Positions 7,722 to 16,197 of a stretch of 64,000 nucleotides of DNA are shown piece by piece. The position numbers were made by a program, and so were the translations under genes. The first letter of the stretch is position 1; the number at the start of each line of letters is the position of its first letter. Under the pieces are notes generated by a model. The model had not been told where the DNA came from. It saw only the letters and a list, made by a program, of their open reading frames with translations, and ran no database searches. The DNA is from Enterobacteriaceae bacterium (GTDB lineage: Bacteria > Pseudomonadota > Gammaproteobacteria > Enterobacterales > Enterobacteriaceae): positions 930,001 to 994,000 of the forward strand of contig CABIZV010000001.1 of assembly GCA_902363335.1 (NCBI GenBank), read 5' to 3'.

Positions 7722-9578
7722 ATGCGAACCGTATGGCGCTTTATTGCCGGATTCTTTAAATGGATGTGGCGATTACTTAATTTCGTCCGTGAACTGGTGT
7801 TTAACCTGGTCTTTATCTTACTGGTGCTGGTATGCGTCGGTATCTGGATGCAGGTAAGCACCAGCAGCTCCTCTGAACGTAGCAGCCGGGGTGCCTTGTT
7901 GATGGACATCAGCGGCGTGGTGGTCGATAAACCGTCCACCAGCAGCAAGCTTAGCGTTATAGGCAAACAGATTTTTGGCGCCTCCTCCGATCGCCTGCAG
8001 GAAAACTCCCTGTTTGATATTGTGCAGACCATTCGTCAGGCGAAGGATGATCGCAATATCACCGGCATCGTGCTGGATCTGAAAAACTTTGCCGGTGGCG
8101 ATCAGCCGTCGATGCAGTATATCGGTAAGGCGCTGCGCGAGTTCCGTGACAGCGGTAAGCCGGTCTACGCGATTGGCGATAGCTACAGCCAGGGTCAGTA
8201 TTACCTCGCCAGCTTTGCCAACAAAATCTGGCTGTCGCCACAGGGCGTGGTGGACTTGCACGGTTTCGCGACCAACGGTCTTTACTACAAAACCTTGCTC
8301 GATAAGCTGAAGGTTTCCACCCACGTCTTCCGCGTCGGCACCTACAAATCCGCCGTTGAGCCGTTTATTCGCGACGATATGTCTCCTGCCGCGCGTGAAG
8401 CAGACAGCCGCTGGATTGGCGAACTCTGGCAAAACTACCTCAATACCGTAGCCGCCAACCGCCAGATTCCCGCCCAGCAGGTGTTCCCGGGCGCACAAGC
8501 AATGCTCGATGGCCTGCGTAAGGCCGACGGCGACACGGCGAAATACGCGCTGGATAACAAGCTGGTTGATACGCTCGCCTCCAGCGCCGACATCGAAAAA
8601 GCGATGACCAAGGCGTTTGGCTGGAGTAAAGCGGATAACAACTTCCGCGCCATCAGCATGTATGACTATGCGGTGAAAACCCCGGCTGATACCGGTTCAA
8701 GCATTGCCGTTGTCTTTGCTAACGGCGCCATCATGGACGGTGAGGAAACCCCGGGTAACGTGGGCGGTGACACCACGGCGGCACAGATTCGCGACGCGCG
8801 TCTGGATGCTAAAGTGAAAGCCATCGTGCTGCGCGTAAACAGCCCTGGCGGCAGCGTCAGCGCCTCTGAAGTGATCCGCGCTGAACTGGCGGCGGCGAAA
8901 GCGGCGGGTAAACCGGTGGTGGTATCGATGGGTGGCATGGCGGCCTCCGGCGGCTATTGGATCTCAACGCCTGCGGATTACATCGTGGCAAGCCCAAGCA
9001 CGCTAACCGGCTCAATCGGTATCTTTGGCGTGATTAATACGGTCGAAAATACGCTCGATTCTATCGGCGTTCATACCGACGGTGTTGCCACCTCACCGCT
9101 GGCTGACATGGCGGTGACCAAAGCGTTAACGCCTGAAGTTCAGCAGATGATGCAGTTGACCATTGAGAACGGCTACAAACGCTTTATCACCCTCGTGGCG
9201 CAGTCGCGTAAGAGCACGCCGGAAGCTATCGATAAGATTGCGCAAGGCCACGTGTGGACCGGTCAGGACGCTAAAGCCAACGGTCTGGTCGACAGTCTGG
9301 GTGATTTCGATGACGCAGTGGCGAAAGCCGCAGAACTTGCGAAGGTGAAAACCTGGCACATTGACTATTATCAGAGTGAGCCGACATTCTTCGATATGGT
9401 GATGGACAGCATGTCAGGCTCCGTGCGTGCAGCCCTGCCACAGGCATTGCAGGCGTACCTGCCAGCTCCGCTGGCCTCTGCCGCAAACGCAGTCAAAGCC
9501 GAAAGCGATAAGCTCGCCGTGTTTAACGACCCGCAAAATCGCTATGCAATTTGCCTGACCTGCGCCAATATTCGCTAA
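7722..9578 (+). CDS. sppA: Signal peptide peptidase SppA (protease IV)
   Basis: 618 residues from ATG 7722, the E. coli length; the in-frame TTG at 7707 lies in the ribosome site (CAGGGAGAA) and is rejected. SppA cleaves signal peptides left in the inner membrane. One N-terminal membrane anchor (residues about 20-45) is followed by two tandem peptidase S49 domains. The catalytic Lys is in GTYKSAVEPF near 209 and the Ser in GGMAASGGYW near 409, giving the Ser-Lys dyad that faces the periplasm. A terminator follows directly. Confidence 0.96.
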   Translation: MRTVWRFIAGFFKWMWRLLNFVRELVFNLVFILLVLVCVGIWMQVSTSSSSERSSRGALLMDISGVVVDKPSTSSKLSVIGKQIFGASSDRLQENSLFDIVQTIRQAKDDRNITGIVLDLKNFAGGDQPSMQYIGKALREFRDSGKPVYAIGDSYSQGQYYLASFANKIWLSPQGVVDLHGFATNGLYYKTLLDKLKVSTHVFRVGTYKSAVEPFIRDDMSPAAREADSRWIGELWQNYLNTVAANRQIPAQQVFPGAQAMLDGLRKADGDTAKYALDNKLVDTLASSADIEKAMTKAFGWSKADNNFRAISMYDYAVKTPADTGSSIAVVFANGAIMDGEETPGNVGGDTTAAQIRDARLDAKVKAIVLRVNSPGGSVSASEVIRAELAAAKAAGKPVVVSMGGMAASGGYWISTPADYIVASPSTLTGSIGIFGVINTVENTLDSIGVHTDGVATSPLADMAVTKALTPEVQQMMQLTIENGYKRFITLVAQSRKSTPEAIDKIAQGHVWTGQDAKANGLVDSLGDFDDAVAKAAELAKVKTWHIDYYQSEPTFFDMVMDSMSGSVRAALPQALQAYLPAPLASAANAVKAESDKLAVFNDPQNRYAICLTCANIR

Positions 9579-9582
9579 TCGC

Positions 9583-9612
9583 AATCCCCTCCTTAACGGA
9601 GGGGATTTTCTT
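9583..9612 (+). terminator. Intrinsic terminator after sppA
   Basis: Hairpin AATCCCCTCC / GGAGGGGATT, followed by TTCTTT, begins 5 bases after the sppA stop and ends 24 bases before ansA. Confidence 0.85.
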
Positions 9613-9635
9613 TAGATTAATCATTCGACGACCTC

Positions 9636-10652
9636 ATGCAAAAAAAATCCATTTACGTCGCCTACACCGGCGGGACCATCGGGATGCAGCGCTCAGAACA
9701 CGGCTACATTCCGGTTTCCGGTCATCTCCAGCGCCAGCTCGCGCTGATGCCTGAATTCCATCGCCCGGAAATGCCGGACTTTACCATACACGAGTACGAC
9801 CCGCTGATGGACTCTTCCGATATGACGCCGGAAGACTGGCAGCATATCGCCGACGATATCAAAGCGCATTACGATGACTACGATGGTTTTGTCATTCTGC
9901 ACGGCACCGATACCATGGCTTTCACCGCCTCGGCGCTGTCGTTTATGCTGGAAAATCTGGGTAAACCGGTCATCGTCACCGGCTCGCAGATCCCGCTGGC
10001 GGAGCTGCGTTCCGACGGACAAATTAACCTGCTGAACGCGCTTTACGTGGCGGCAAATTACCCGATTAATGAAGTCACCCTGTTCTTTAATAATCGTCTC
10101 TACCGCGGTAACCGTACCACCAAAGCCCATGCCGATGGCTTTGATGCGTTTGCCTCGCCTAACCTAGCGCCGCTGCTGGAAGCCGGGATTCATATTCGTA
10201 AACTGGGCACGCCACCGGCGCCGCACGGTGCAGGCGAGCTGATTGTGCACCCTATCACTCCGCAGCCGATTGGCGTGGTGACGATTTATCCGGGCATTTC
10301 CGCAGATGTGGTGCGTAACTTCCTGTTACAGCCGGTGAAAGCGCTGATCCTGCGTTCCTATGGCGTCGGCAATGCGCCGCAGAACGGCAATTTTATTAAA
10401 GAGCTGGCCGAAGCAAGCCATCGCGGCATCCTGGTGGTTAATCTCACCCAGTGCATGTCCGGCAAGGTGAATATGGGCGGGTATGCCACCGGTAATGCGC
10501 TGGCGCAGGCGGGCGTAATTAGCGGTTCTGATATGACGGTAGAGGCGACGCTGACCAAGCTACACTATCTGCTGAGTCAAGGGCTTGATACCGAGACCAT
10601 CCGTCAGGCGATGCAGCAGAACCTGCGCGGTGAACTGACGCCGGACGACTAA
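9636..10652 (+). CDS. ansA: Cytoplasmic L-asparaginase I
   Basis: 338 residues, equal to E. coli AnsA. It hydrolyses L-asparagine to aspartate and ammonia with low affinity in the cytosol. The two catalytic threonine motifs are YTGGTIGM (Thr14) and HGTDTMAFTASAL (near 91), and the SGKVNMGGY segment lies near 270. There is no signal peptide, which separates it from periplasmic AnsB. It forms an operon with pncA, which starts 9 bases after the ansA stop behind AAGGAGAAATC. Confidence 0.96.
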   Translation: MQKKSIYVAYTGGTIGMQRSEHGYIPVSGHLQRQLALMPEFHRPEMPDFTIHEYDPLMDSSDMTPEDWQHIADDIKAHYDDYDGFVILHGTDTMAFTASALSFMLENLGKPVIVTGSQIPLAELRSDGQINLLNALYVAANYPINEVTLFFNNRLYRGNRTTKAHADGFDAFASPNLAPLLEAGIHIRKLGTPPAPHGAGELIVHPITPQPIGVVTIYPGISADVVRNFLLQPVKALILRSYGVGNAPQNGNFIKELAEASHRGILVVNLTQCMSGKVNMGGYATGNALAQAGVISGSDMTVEATLTKLHYLLSQGLDTETIRQAMQQNLRGELTPDD

Positions 10653-10661
10653 GGAGAAATC

Positions 10662-11303
10662 ATGACGCAACGTGCTCTATTATTGGTGGATCTACAGAAT
10701 GATTTTTGTGCCGGTGGCGCGCTTGCCGTTGCCGAAGGCGACAGCACCATCGATGTGGCGAATCTGATGATCCGCGCCAGTAAAATCCTCGGCGATGTCG
10801 TTGTCGCAAGCCAGGACTGGCATCCCGCCAACCATGGTAGCTTCGCCAGCCAGCACGGCGTAGAGCCATATACTCAGGGGACGCTTGATGGCTTACCGCA
10901 AACCTTTTGGCCGGATCACTGCGTACAGAACAGCGACGGGGCCGCGTTTCACCCGCTACTGACAACCCAGGATATTGATGCGGTCTTTCATAAAGGTCAG
11001 AGCGTGAATATCGACAGCTACAGCGCCTTTTTTGATAACGGACACCGCCAGCAAACCGGGCTGGACGCGTGGCTTCGCGAGCACGATATCAACGAATTAA
11101 TCGTGCTGGGTCTGGCGACGGACTATTGCGTGAAGTTCACCGTTCTGGATGCGTTGCAGCTGGGATACACCGTTAACGTGATAACGGACGGCTGTCGTGG
11201 CGTGAATATACAGCCGCAAGACAGCGCCAATGCCTTTATGGAAATGGCCGCAGAAGGCGCCACGCTCTATACGCTTGATGACTGGCTCGAGACACAAAGT
11301 TAA
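10662..11303 (+). CDS. pncA: Nicotinamidase / pyrazinamidase
   Basis: 213 residues, the E. coli length. It deamidates nicotinamide to nicotinate for NAD salvage. The catalytic triad of the isochorismatase-like fold can be placed: Asp10 in LLLVDLQNDF, a Lys in FHKGQSVN, and the nucleophile Cys in ATDYCVKF near 156. Metal-binding residues occur in SQDWHPANH. It is translated from a strong AAGGAG site as the second gene of the ansA-pncA operon. In E. coli K-12 ydjE-J lie between this gene and msrB; here a chitinase and a sigma-54 gene cluster occupy that position. Confidence 0.96.
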   Translation: MTQRALLLVDLQNDFCAGGALAVAEGDSTIDVANLMIRASKILGDVVVASQDWHPANHGSFASQHGVEPYTQGTLDGLPQTFWPDHCVQNSDGAAFHPLLTTQDIDAVFHKGQSVNIDSYSAFFDNGHRQQTGLDAWLREHDINELIVLGLATDYCVKFTVLDALQLGYTVNVITDGCRGVNIQPQDSANAFMEMAAEGATLYTLDDWLETQS

Positions 11304-11315
11304 TTCCCGACCATA

Positions 11316-11352
11316 GCCCGGACGAGGTGCGCCTGCGCCGACTCCGGGAATT
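11316..11352. repeat. Solitary unit of the 12.8-13.4 kb repeat family
   Basis: The stretch AGCCCGGACGAGGTGCGCC...GCGCCGACTCCGGG matches the unit that is tandemly repeated after the chitinase gene (last copy near 13331-13365). Related elements therefore flank the chitinase gene on both sides. Confidence 0.7.
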
Positions 11353-11451
11353 TACCCGCATCCCTCCCCATGATTTAACCTTTCATTCACGTGAACCCTC
11401 TCGCAGATTTAACGCAGCGGCAATGCTATGTTCAAACGGTTGTTTTTTCGC

Positions 11452-11483
11452 CACGCCATTGCTGTGGCGTGTTTGTTTTTTTA
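11452..11483 (+). terminator. Hairpin with T run in the chitinase leader
   Basis: A 7-bp stem (CACGCCA / TGGCGTG, loop TTGCTG) is followed by TTTGTTTTTTT. It ends about 10 bases before the chitinase ribosome site. It may terminate read-through from pncA or act as a leader attenuator for the chitinase; the sequence does not decide. Confidence 0.65.
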
Positions 11484-11502
11484 ATGTCAAAGAGGACCGT
11501 GT

Positions 11503-12756
11503 ATGAAAATTTTGCCATTGCTGGCAGCATTACCCCTGCTCTGCGCGTCGGTTGTTTCTGCTAATTCCCTGATGTCCGTTGGCTATTTTAACGGCGGCGG
11601 TGATGTAACCGCAGGCCCCGGCGGCGATATTAATAAGCTCGACGTCCGCCAGATTACCCACCTCAACTATTCTTTTGGTCTTATCTACAACGATGAAAAA
11701 GATGAAACCAATGACGCATTGAAAGATCCCGCAAAACTGCATCAGATTTGGCTATCGCCAAAGGTGCAGGCGGATTTAGCCCAAATTCCCGTGCTGCGTA
11801 AACAAAACCCAAATCTGAAAGTTCTGCTGTCCGTCGGCGGCTGGGGCGCACGAGGGTTCTCAGGGGCTGCGGCAACGTCTGAATCGCGGGCGGTATTTAT
11901 TCGCTCCGTACAGGATGTGGTGGCGAAATATGGCCTTGATGGAATTGATCTTGACTGGGAATACCCGGTTAACGGCGCGTGGGGTCTGGTCGCGAGCCAG
12001 CCTGCGGATAAAGATAATTTCACGACGCTGCTAAAAGAGCTGCGTAGCGCAATGGGGCAAAACAAGCTGGTCACCATTGCCGTGGGCGCCAACGCCGAGA
12101 GCCCGAAAAGCTGGGTGGATGTGAAGGCGATTGCCCCGCTGCTCGATTACATCAACCTGATGACCTACGACATGGCGTATGGCACTCAGTATTTCAACTC
12201 CAATCTGTATGACTCCACCCAGTGGCCAACGGTGGCCGAGGCGGATAAATACAGCGCAGATTTTGTGGTGAATAACTATCTGGCTGCCGGTTTAAAACCT
12301 AGCCAGATGAATCTGGGTATCGGTTTTTACGGCCGCGTGCCAAAACGTAGCGTAGAGCCGGGTATTGACTGGAGTAAACCGGATGCGCAGAAAAATCCGG
12401 CGACCCAACCGTATTTTGGCCCACAGCAGGTTGAGCTGTTTAAATCGCTGGGAGTGGATTTAAGCAAGGATACCTACGTGAAATATAACGATATTGTCGC
12501 AAAACTTTTGAATGATCCGCAGAAGCGGTTTACCGAGCACTGGGACGATCAGGCGAAAGTGCCGTACCTGACGGTGAAGTCGGACGACGGTAAGGGGCTA
12601 TTTGCATTGTCGTATGAGAATCCGCGTTCGGTCAGCATTAAAGCGGACTACATCAAGAGCAAAGGACTCGGCGGCGCGATGTTCTGGGAGTACGGAGCCG
12701 ATGATAACAACCAACTGGCGAAACAGTTGGCTGAGTCACTGGGGATTAAGCACTAG
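11503..12756 (+). CDS. Secreted glycoside hydrolase family 18 chitinase
   Basis: 417 residues with a Sec signal peptide (MKILPLLAALPLLCASVVSA). The GH18 catalytic motif DxxDxDxE is present as LDGIDLDWEYP near residues 144-154, where the final Glu is the acid for substrate-assisted hydrolysis of chitin. The SxGG motif appears as LLSVGGWG near 110, and the conserved MTYDMAYG and final MFWEYGAD segments complete the barrel. No chitin-binding module is seen. Ribosome site AGAGGA precedes ATG. It stands alone between pncA and a repeat array, and is absent from this position in E. coli K-12, so it is an accessory gene. Confidence 0.93.
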   Translation: MKILPLLAALPLLCASVVSANSLMSVGYFNGGGDVTAGPGGDINKLDVRQITHLNYSFGLIYNDEKDETNDALKDPAKLHQIWLSPKVQADLAQIPVLRKQNPNLKVLLSVGGWGARGFSGAAATSESRAVFIRSVQDVVAKYGLDGIDLDWEYPVNGAWGLVASQPADKDNFTTLLKELRSAMGQNKLVTIAVGANAESPKSWVDVKAIAPLLDYINLMTYDMAYGTQYFNSNLYDSTQWPTVAEADKYSADFVVNNYLAAGLKPSQMNLGIGFYGRVPKRSVEPGIDWSKPDAQKNPATQPYFGPQQVELFKSLGVDLSKDTYVKYNDIVAKLLNDPQKRFTEHWDDQAKVPYLTVKSDDGKGLFALSYENPRSVSIKADYIKSKGLGGAMFWEYGADDNNQLAKQLAESLGIKH

Positions 12757-12763
12757 CGCTTGT

Positions 12764-13366
12764 CCCGGTGTCGCTGCGCTTGGCCGGGCTACGTGGGTTC
12801 TACTGTAGCCCGGACGAGGCGGAACGCCGACTCCGGGGAGGCTCGGTGTAAATCCCGGCGGCGCTGCGCTTGGCCGGGCTACGTGGCTACTGTTGCCCGG
12901 ACGAGGCGGGACGCCGACTCCGGGGAGGCTCGGTGTAAATCCCGGCGGCGCTGCGCTTGGCCGGGCTACGTGGCTACAGTTGCCCGGACGAGGCGGGACG
13001 CCGACTCCGGGGAGGCTCGGCGTAAATCCCGGCGGCGCTGCGCTTGGCCGGGCTACGTGGCTGCTGTAGCCCGGACGAGGCGGGAAGCCGACTCCGGGGA
13101 GGCTCGGTGTAAATCCCGGCGGCGCTGCGCTTGGCCGGGCTACATGGCTTCTGCTGTTGCCCGGACGAGGCGGAACGCCGACTCCGGGGAGGCTCGGTGT
13201 AAATCCCGGCGGCGCTGCGCTTGGCCGGGCTACGTGGCTGCTGTAGCCCGGACGAGGCGGGACGCCGACTCCGGGGCGGGCGGCGTAAATCCCGGCGGCG
13301 CTGCGCTTGGCCGGGCTACATAGCTGCTGTAGCCCGGACGAGGTGCGCTAGCACCGACTCCGGGGA
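12764..13366. repeat. Tandem REP-type array, about seven 87-bp units
   Basis: The units alternate a REP palindrome (CCCGGCGGCGCTGCGC...GGCCGGGCTAC) with a second block (CGGACGAGGCGGGACGCCGACTCCGGG). The CGGACGAGG element starts at 12811, 12898, 12985, 13072, 13162, 13249 and 13335: spacings 87, 87, 87, 90, 87 and 86. Units are nearly identical, so the array was recently amplified or homogenised. It fills the gap between the chitinase and the minus-strand monooxygenase operon, which converge on it. It is a long BIME-like block; there is no spacer diversity, hence not CRISPR. Confidence 0.92.
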
Positions 13367-14764
13367 TTAAACCGGGGTCAAAATCCCGCTGTTGGCGTGA
13401 ATACGATAACCGGCCCCCGGATGCGGGGCCTGCAAGCGGGCACTGCCGCCAAACAGCTTTTCGCGTAGCGTCCCCTCGCGGTATTCCTGCTTATAGACAC
13501 CGCGTTTTTGCAATTCTGGGATCAGCAATTCCACCACGTCGGTGAAGGTTTCATGCGTCACCGCATAGGCCAGGTTAAAACCGTCGACATCCGTTTCTTC
13601 AACCCACGATTGCAGCTCATCGGCTACCGTCTCTGCGCTACCAACGGTCAGCGGGCCAAATCCGCCAATCCCCACCCAATCGGCCATCGCTTTCACCGAC
13701 CACTGTCTATCAGGGTCGGCCGTCGAGAAGGTATCCACCACCGACTGAATGGCGTTGGTTTTGGAATAGGTAAACACTTCATCCGGCTGATACTGGCTAA
13801 AATCAATCCCCGTCCAGCCGGAAATCAGCGCCAGCGCACCTTCGTAGCTGGTATAGCTTTTATACTCCTGCCATTTTGCCTGCGCTGCTTTGTCCGTTTC
13901 TCCGACAATCGTGGTCTGCATATTAAAAATCAGAATACTGTGCGGATCGCGTCCGGCCTCTTCCGCGCGACGGCGAATATCGGCCACCGTCTTTTTCAAC
14001 GCGCTTTTCGACGGTGATGCCACAAACACGCACTCCGCATGGCTTGCCGCAAACTGTTTGCCCCGGCTGGATGCTCCGGCCTGATACAGCACCGGCGTGC
14101 GCTGCGGCGATGGCTCGCATAAATGGTAGCCCGGAACATCAAAGAATTTACCGTGATGGTTAATCGCGTGGATCTTACTCGGATCGCTGAAAATACGCCG
14201 TTCGCGGTCGCGTAAAATGGCCCCTTCCTCCCAACTGCCTTCCAGCAGCTTGTACACGACTTCCAGATATTCATCGGCATAGTCGTAACGCGCATCATGC
14301 GCCGTTTGCGCCTGTTGACCGATATTGCGCGCCCCGCTCTCCAGATACGAGGTGACGATATTCCACCCCACACGCCCTTTGGTTAAGTGATCGAGCGTCG
14401 ACAACCGGCGGGCAAACGGATAGGGATGCTCAAACGACAGCGATGCCGTGAGGCCAAAGCCCAAATGCTCGGTAACCAGCGCCATCGGTGTCACCAGCGC
14501 CAGCGGATCGTTGACCGGCACCTGCGCCGCCTGGCGGATCGCCGCGTCGCCATTGCCGTTAAAGACGTCATATACGCCCAGCACGTCGGCAATAAACAGA
14601 CCATCGAATTTCCCGCGCTCCAGTAATCGCGCCAGATCAACCCAATACTCAAGATCTTTATACTGCCAGGAACGATCGCGCGGGTGCGCCCACAGGCCCG
14701 GCGACTGGTGGCCGACACAGTTCATATCAAAAGCGTTCAGACGAATTTCACGTTGTGATGGCAT
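13367..14764 (-). CDS. LLM-class flavin-dependent monooxygenase (NtaA/SnaA/DszA type)
   Basis: 465 residues from ATG 14764 with GGGAG upstream; a GTG ten codons earlier is possible. It has the bacterial luciferase-like fold, subfamily NtaA/SnaA/DszA: FDGLFIADVLGVYD near 60, TASLSFEHPYPFARRLSTLDHLTKGRVGWNIVTS near 125-160, and a QAGASSRGKQFAASHAE block near 240. Such enzymes use FMNH2 from a separate reductase to open organosulfur, nitrilotriacetate or similar substrates. It is the last gene of the operon begun by the SsuD-like gene. The exact substrate cannot be read from sequence. Confidence 0.85.
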   Translation of the reverse strand: MPSQREIRLNAFDMNCVGHQSPGLWAHPRDRSWQYKDLEYWVDLARLLERGKFDGLFIADVLGVYDVFNGNGDAAIRQAAQVPVNDPLALVTPMALVTEHLGFGLTASLSFEHPYPFARRLSTLDHLTKGRVGWNIVTSYLESGARNIGQQAQTAHDARYDYADEYLEVVYKLLEGSWEEGAILRDRERRIFSDPSKIHAINHHGKFFDVPGYHLCEPSPQRTPVLYQAGASSRGKQFAASHAECVFVASPSKSALKKTVADIRRRAEEAGRDPHSILIFNMQTTIVGETDKAAQAKWQEYKSYTSYEGALALISGWTGIDFSQYQPDEVFTYSKTNAIQSVVDTFSTADPDRQWSVKAMADWVGIGGFGPLTVGSAETVADELQSWVEETDVDGFNLAYAVTHETFTDVVELLIPELQKRGVYKQEYREGTLREKLFGGSARLQAPHPGAGYRIHANSGILTPV

Positions 14765-14822
14765 AACGGTCTCCCGATGCACCCGGCGAATCACCCGGTG
14801 CCATTAAATTTTGATGATGGAT

Positions 14823-16187
14823 TTACGACAAGACAAGCTGACGGCAGCCCAGCGTTTCCAGTACGTTTAGCGCAACCTGCTGCGCATGGTCGGCAACCTG
14901 CGGCAAGCCCATGAGCTCGCCAAAGCGTCCACGGGCGGCGGGCCCGGCTACCCAGATTTGGGGGGAGGCTTGAGACGAAATATCCACCTCAATACCCATA
15001 CCCAGCGGATCGGGCCGAATCAGATCGGCCTGCTGCAACGCGTGTAAGAACGGCTGGCTGGCAATCAGATCCGTATGATTGGGGCCTGTGGTGAGCACCA
15101 GATAATCCACCATTTCCTGATGTGACTTGCCACCGCGAAGTATCAAATTGAGGCGAAGCCCCGGCGATTGGGCGTCTAACGTGCGTAAACGCGCAGCAAA
15201 ATGACGAAACGTCCCCGCGCGACGTTTGTCGGCAATCGCTTGCGCTACCTGTGGAGCAATGCGATAACGATGCACATCCCAGAAGCGGCGTAAATGGCGC
15301 AGAAACTGGCGTTTCTCGCCTGCGCTCATCCGCTGCCAGATAACCTGTCCCTGCTGGCGTACGGCATCCAGCACCACCTGCCACGGCAGGCCAGCCGCAT
15401 TGGCGCGCACGATGTCAGCGCGAATCTGGCGTACACGCTGGCGCAATGTGCCAGCATGATAATCCCCCGGCCATTGCGGCAGATTTGTTGGGGCGTTGGG
15501 GCGTGAAAGGAGGCCGTGGCGGGAAAAAGCCATCACCTCGCCCCGGTGTCCCTGGCGGACCAGCGACGCCACGACGTCGGCCATGCTGAGCGCGGTGCCC
15601 ATTATCGCCACGCGGCCGTCAGGCGGTATCGCCGACAGCGCCTGTGCCTGCCACGGATTGGCAATCACCTGGGCGTGATGAGCCAGGGCGCGTACCGCCG
15701 TGGGTAAACGCGGTGGCGGATGGCTCACCGCAAGAACTACGCTATCCGCGCGAAGACGTCGGCCGGTAGAGGTGACGATGTGGCCTGCTTGCCAATCGAC
15801 GGCGCGCTCCTGAAGATGGGCTACCCGGTTGCCGTGCGCTTTTGCGACGTCGATAAACGCCGCCTCGACATAGCGGCCAAATGCCCCTCGCTGCGGGTAG
15901 ACGCTGCCGTCAGGCTGCTGCGCAAACGGGTCTTGCGGAAAATCGCCGTAGCGACGATACCAGCGGTCAAAGGCGCCATCTTCGTCCCCCGCCAGCTGCA
16001 TCCGCGCGGCAGGGACGTTAATGCGATGAGCAGGATCGGTTGCCGAATAGGCCACGCCCTGCCCCAGATGTTCGCGGGGCTCAATCACGCTGATACGCAC
16101 CGGACTCGTGGCCTCGCGCAGCAAATGAATCGCCACCGCCGTGCCGCTAAAACCGCCGCCGACTATCACGATATGAGGCTCAGACAT
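14823..16187 (-). CDS. FAD/NAD(P)-binding protein (NAD_binding_9-type)
   Basis: 454 residues from ATG 16187, preceded by GGGGGAGTG. The N-terminus has a dinucleotide-binding motif GGGFSGTAVAIHLL (residues about 9-22), then GQGVAYSATDPAHRINVPAARM, typical of PF13454 FAD/NAD(P)-binding proteins. A second nucleotide-binding segment, VAIMGTALSMADVVASL, is near residue 190. It starts 10 bases after the stop of the SsuD-like gene, so it is in the same operon. It may supply reduced flavin or oxidise an operon product; this is inference. Family members have no settled function. Confidence 0.8.
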   Translation of the reverse strand: MSEPHIVIVGGGFSGTAVAIHLLREATSPVRISVIEPREHLGQGVAYSATDPAHRINVPAARMQLAGDEDGAFDRWYRRYGDFPQDPFAQQPDGSVYPQRGAFGRYVEAAFIDVAKAHGNRVAHLQERAVDWQAGHIVTSTGRRLRADSVVLAVSHPPPRLPTAVRALAHHAQVIANPWQAQALSAIPPDGRVAIMGTALSMADVVASLVRQGHRGEVMAFSRHGLLSRPNAPTNLPQWPGDYHAGTLRQRVRQIRADIVRANAAGLPWQVVLDAVRQQGQVIWQRMSAGEKRQFLRHLRRFWDVHRYRIAPQVAQAIADKRRAGTFRHFAARLRTLDAQSPGLRLNLILRGGKSHQEMVDYLVLTTGPNHTDLIASQPFLHALQQADLIRPDPLGMGIEVDISSQASPQIWVAGPAARGRFGELMGLPQVADHAQQVALNVLETLGCRQLVLS

Positions 16188-16197
16188 CACTCCCCCT

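Noticed and set aside
12760..13323. 187-codon open frame with perfect 29-residue repeats
   Set aside because: It is the translation of the 87-bp REP-type array (87 = 3 x 29), has no ribosome site and is Arg/Ala-rich noise. The DNA repeat explains it.
12764..13366. CRISPR-like regular spacing
   Set aside because: There are no unique spacers: the whole 87-bp unit is conserved, and no cas genes are near.
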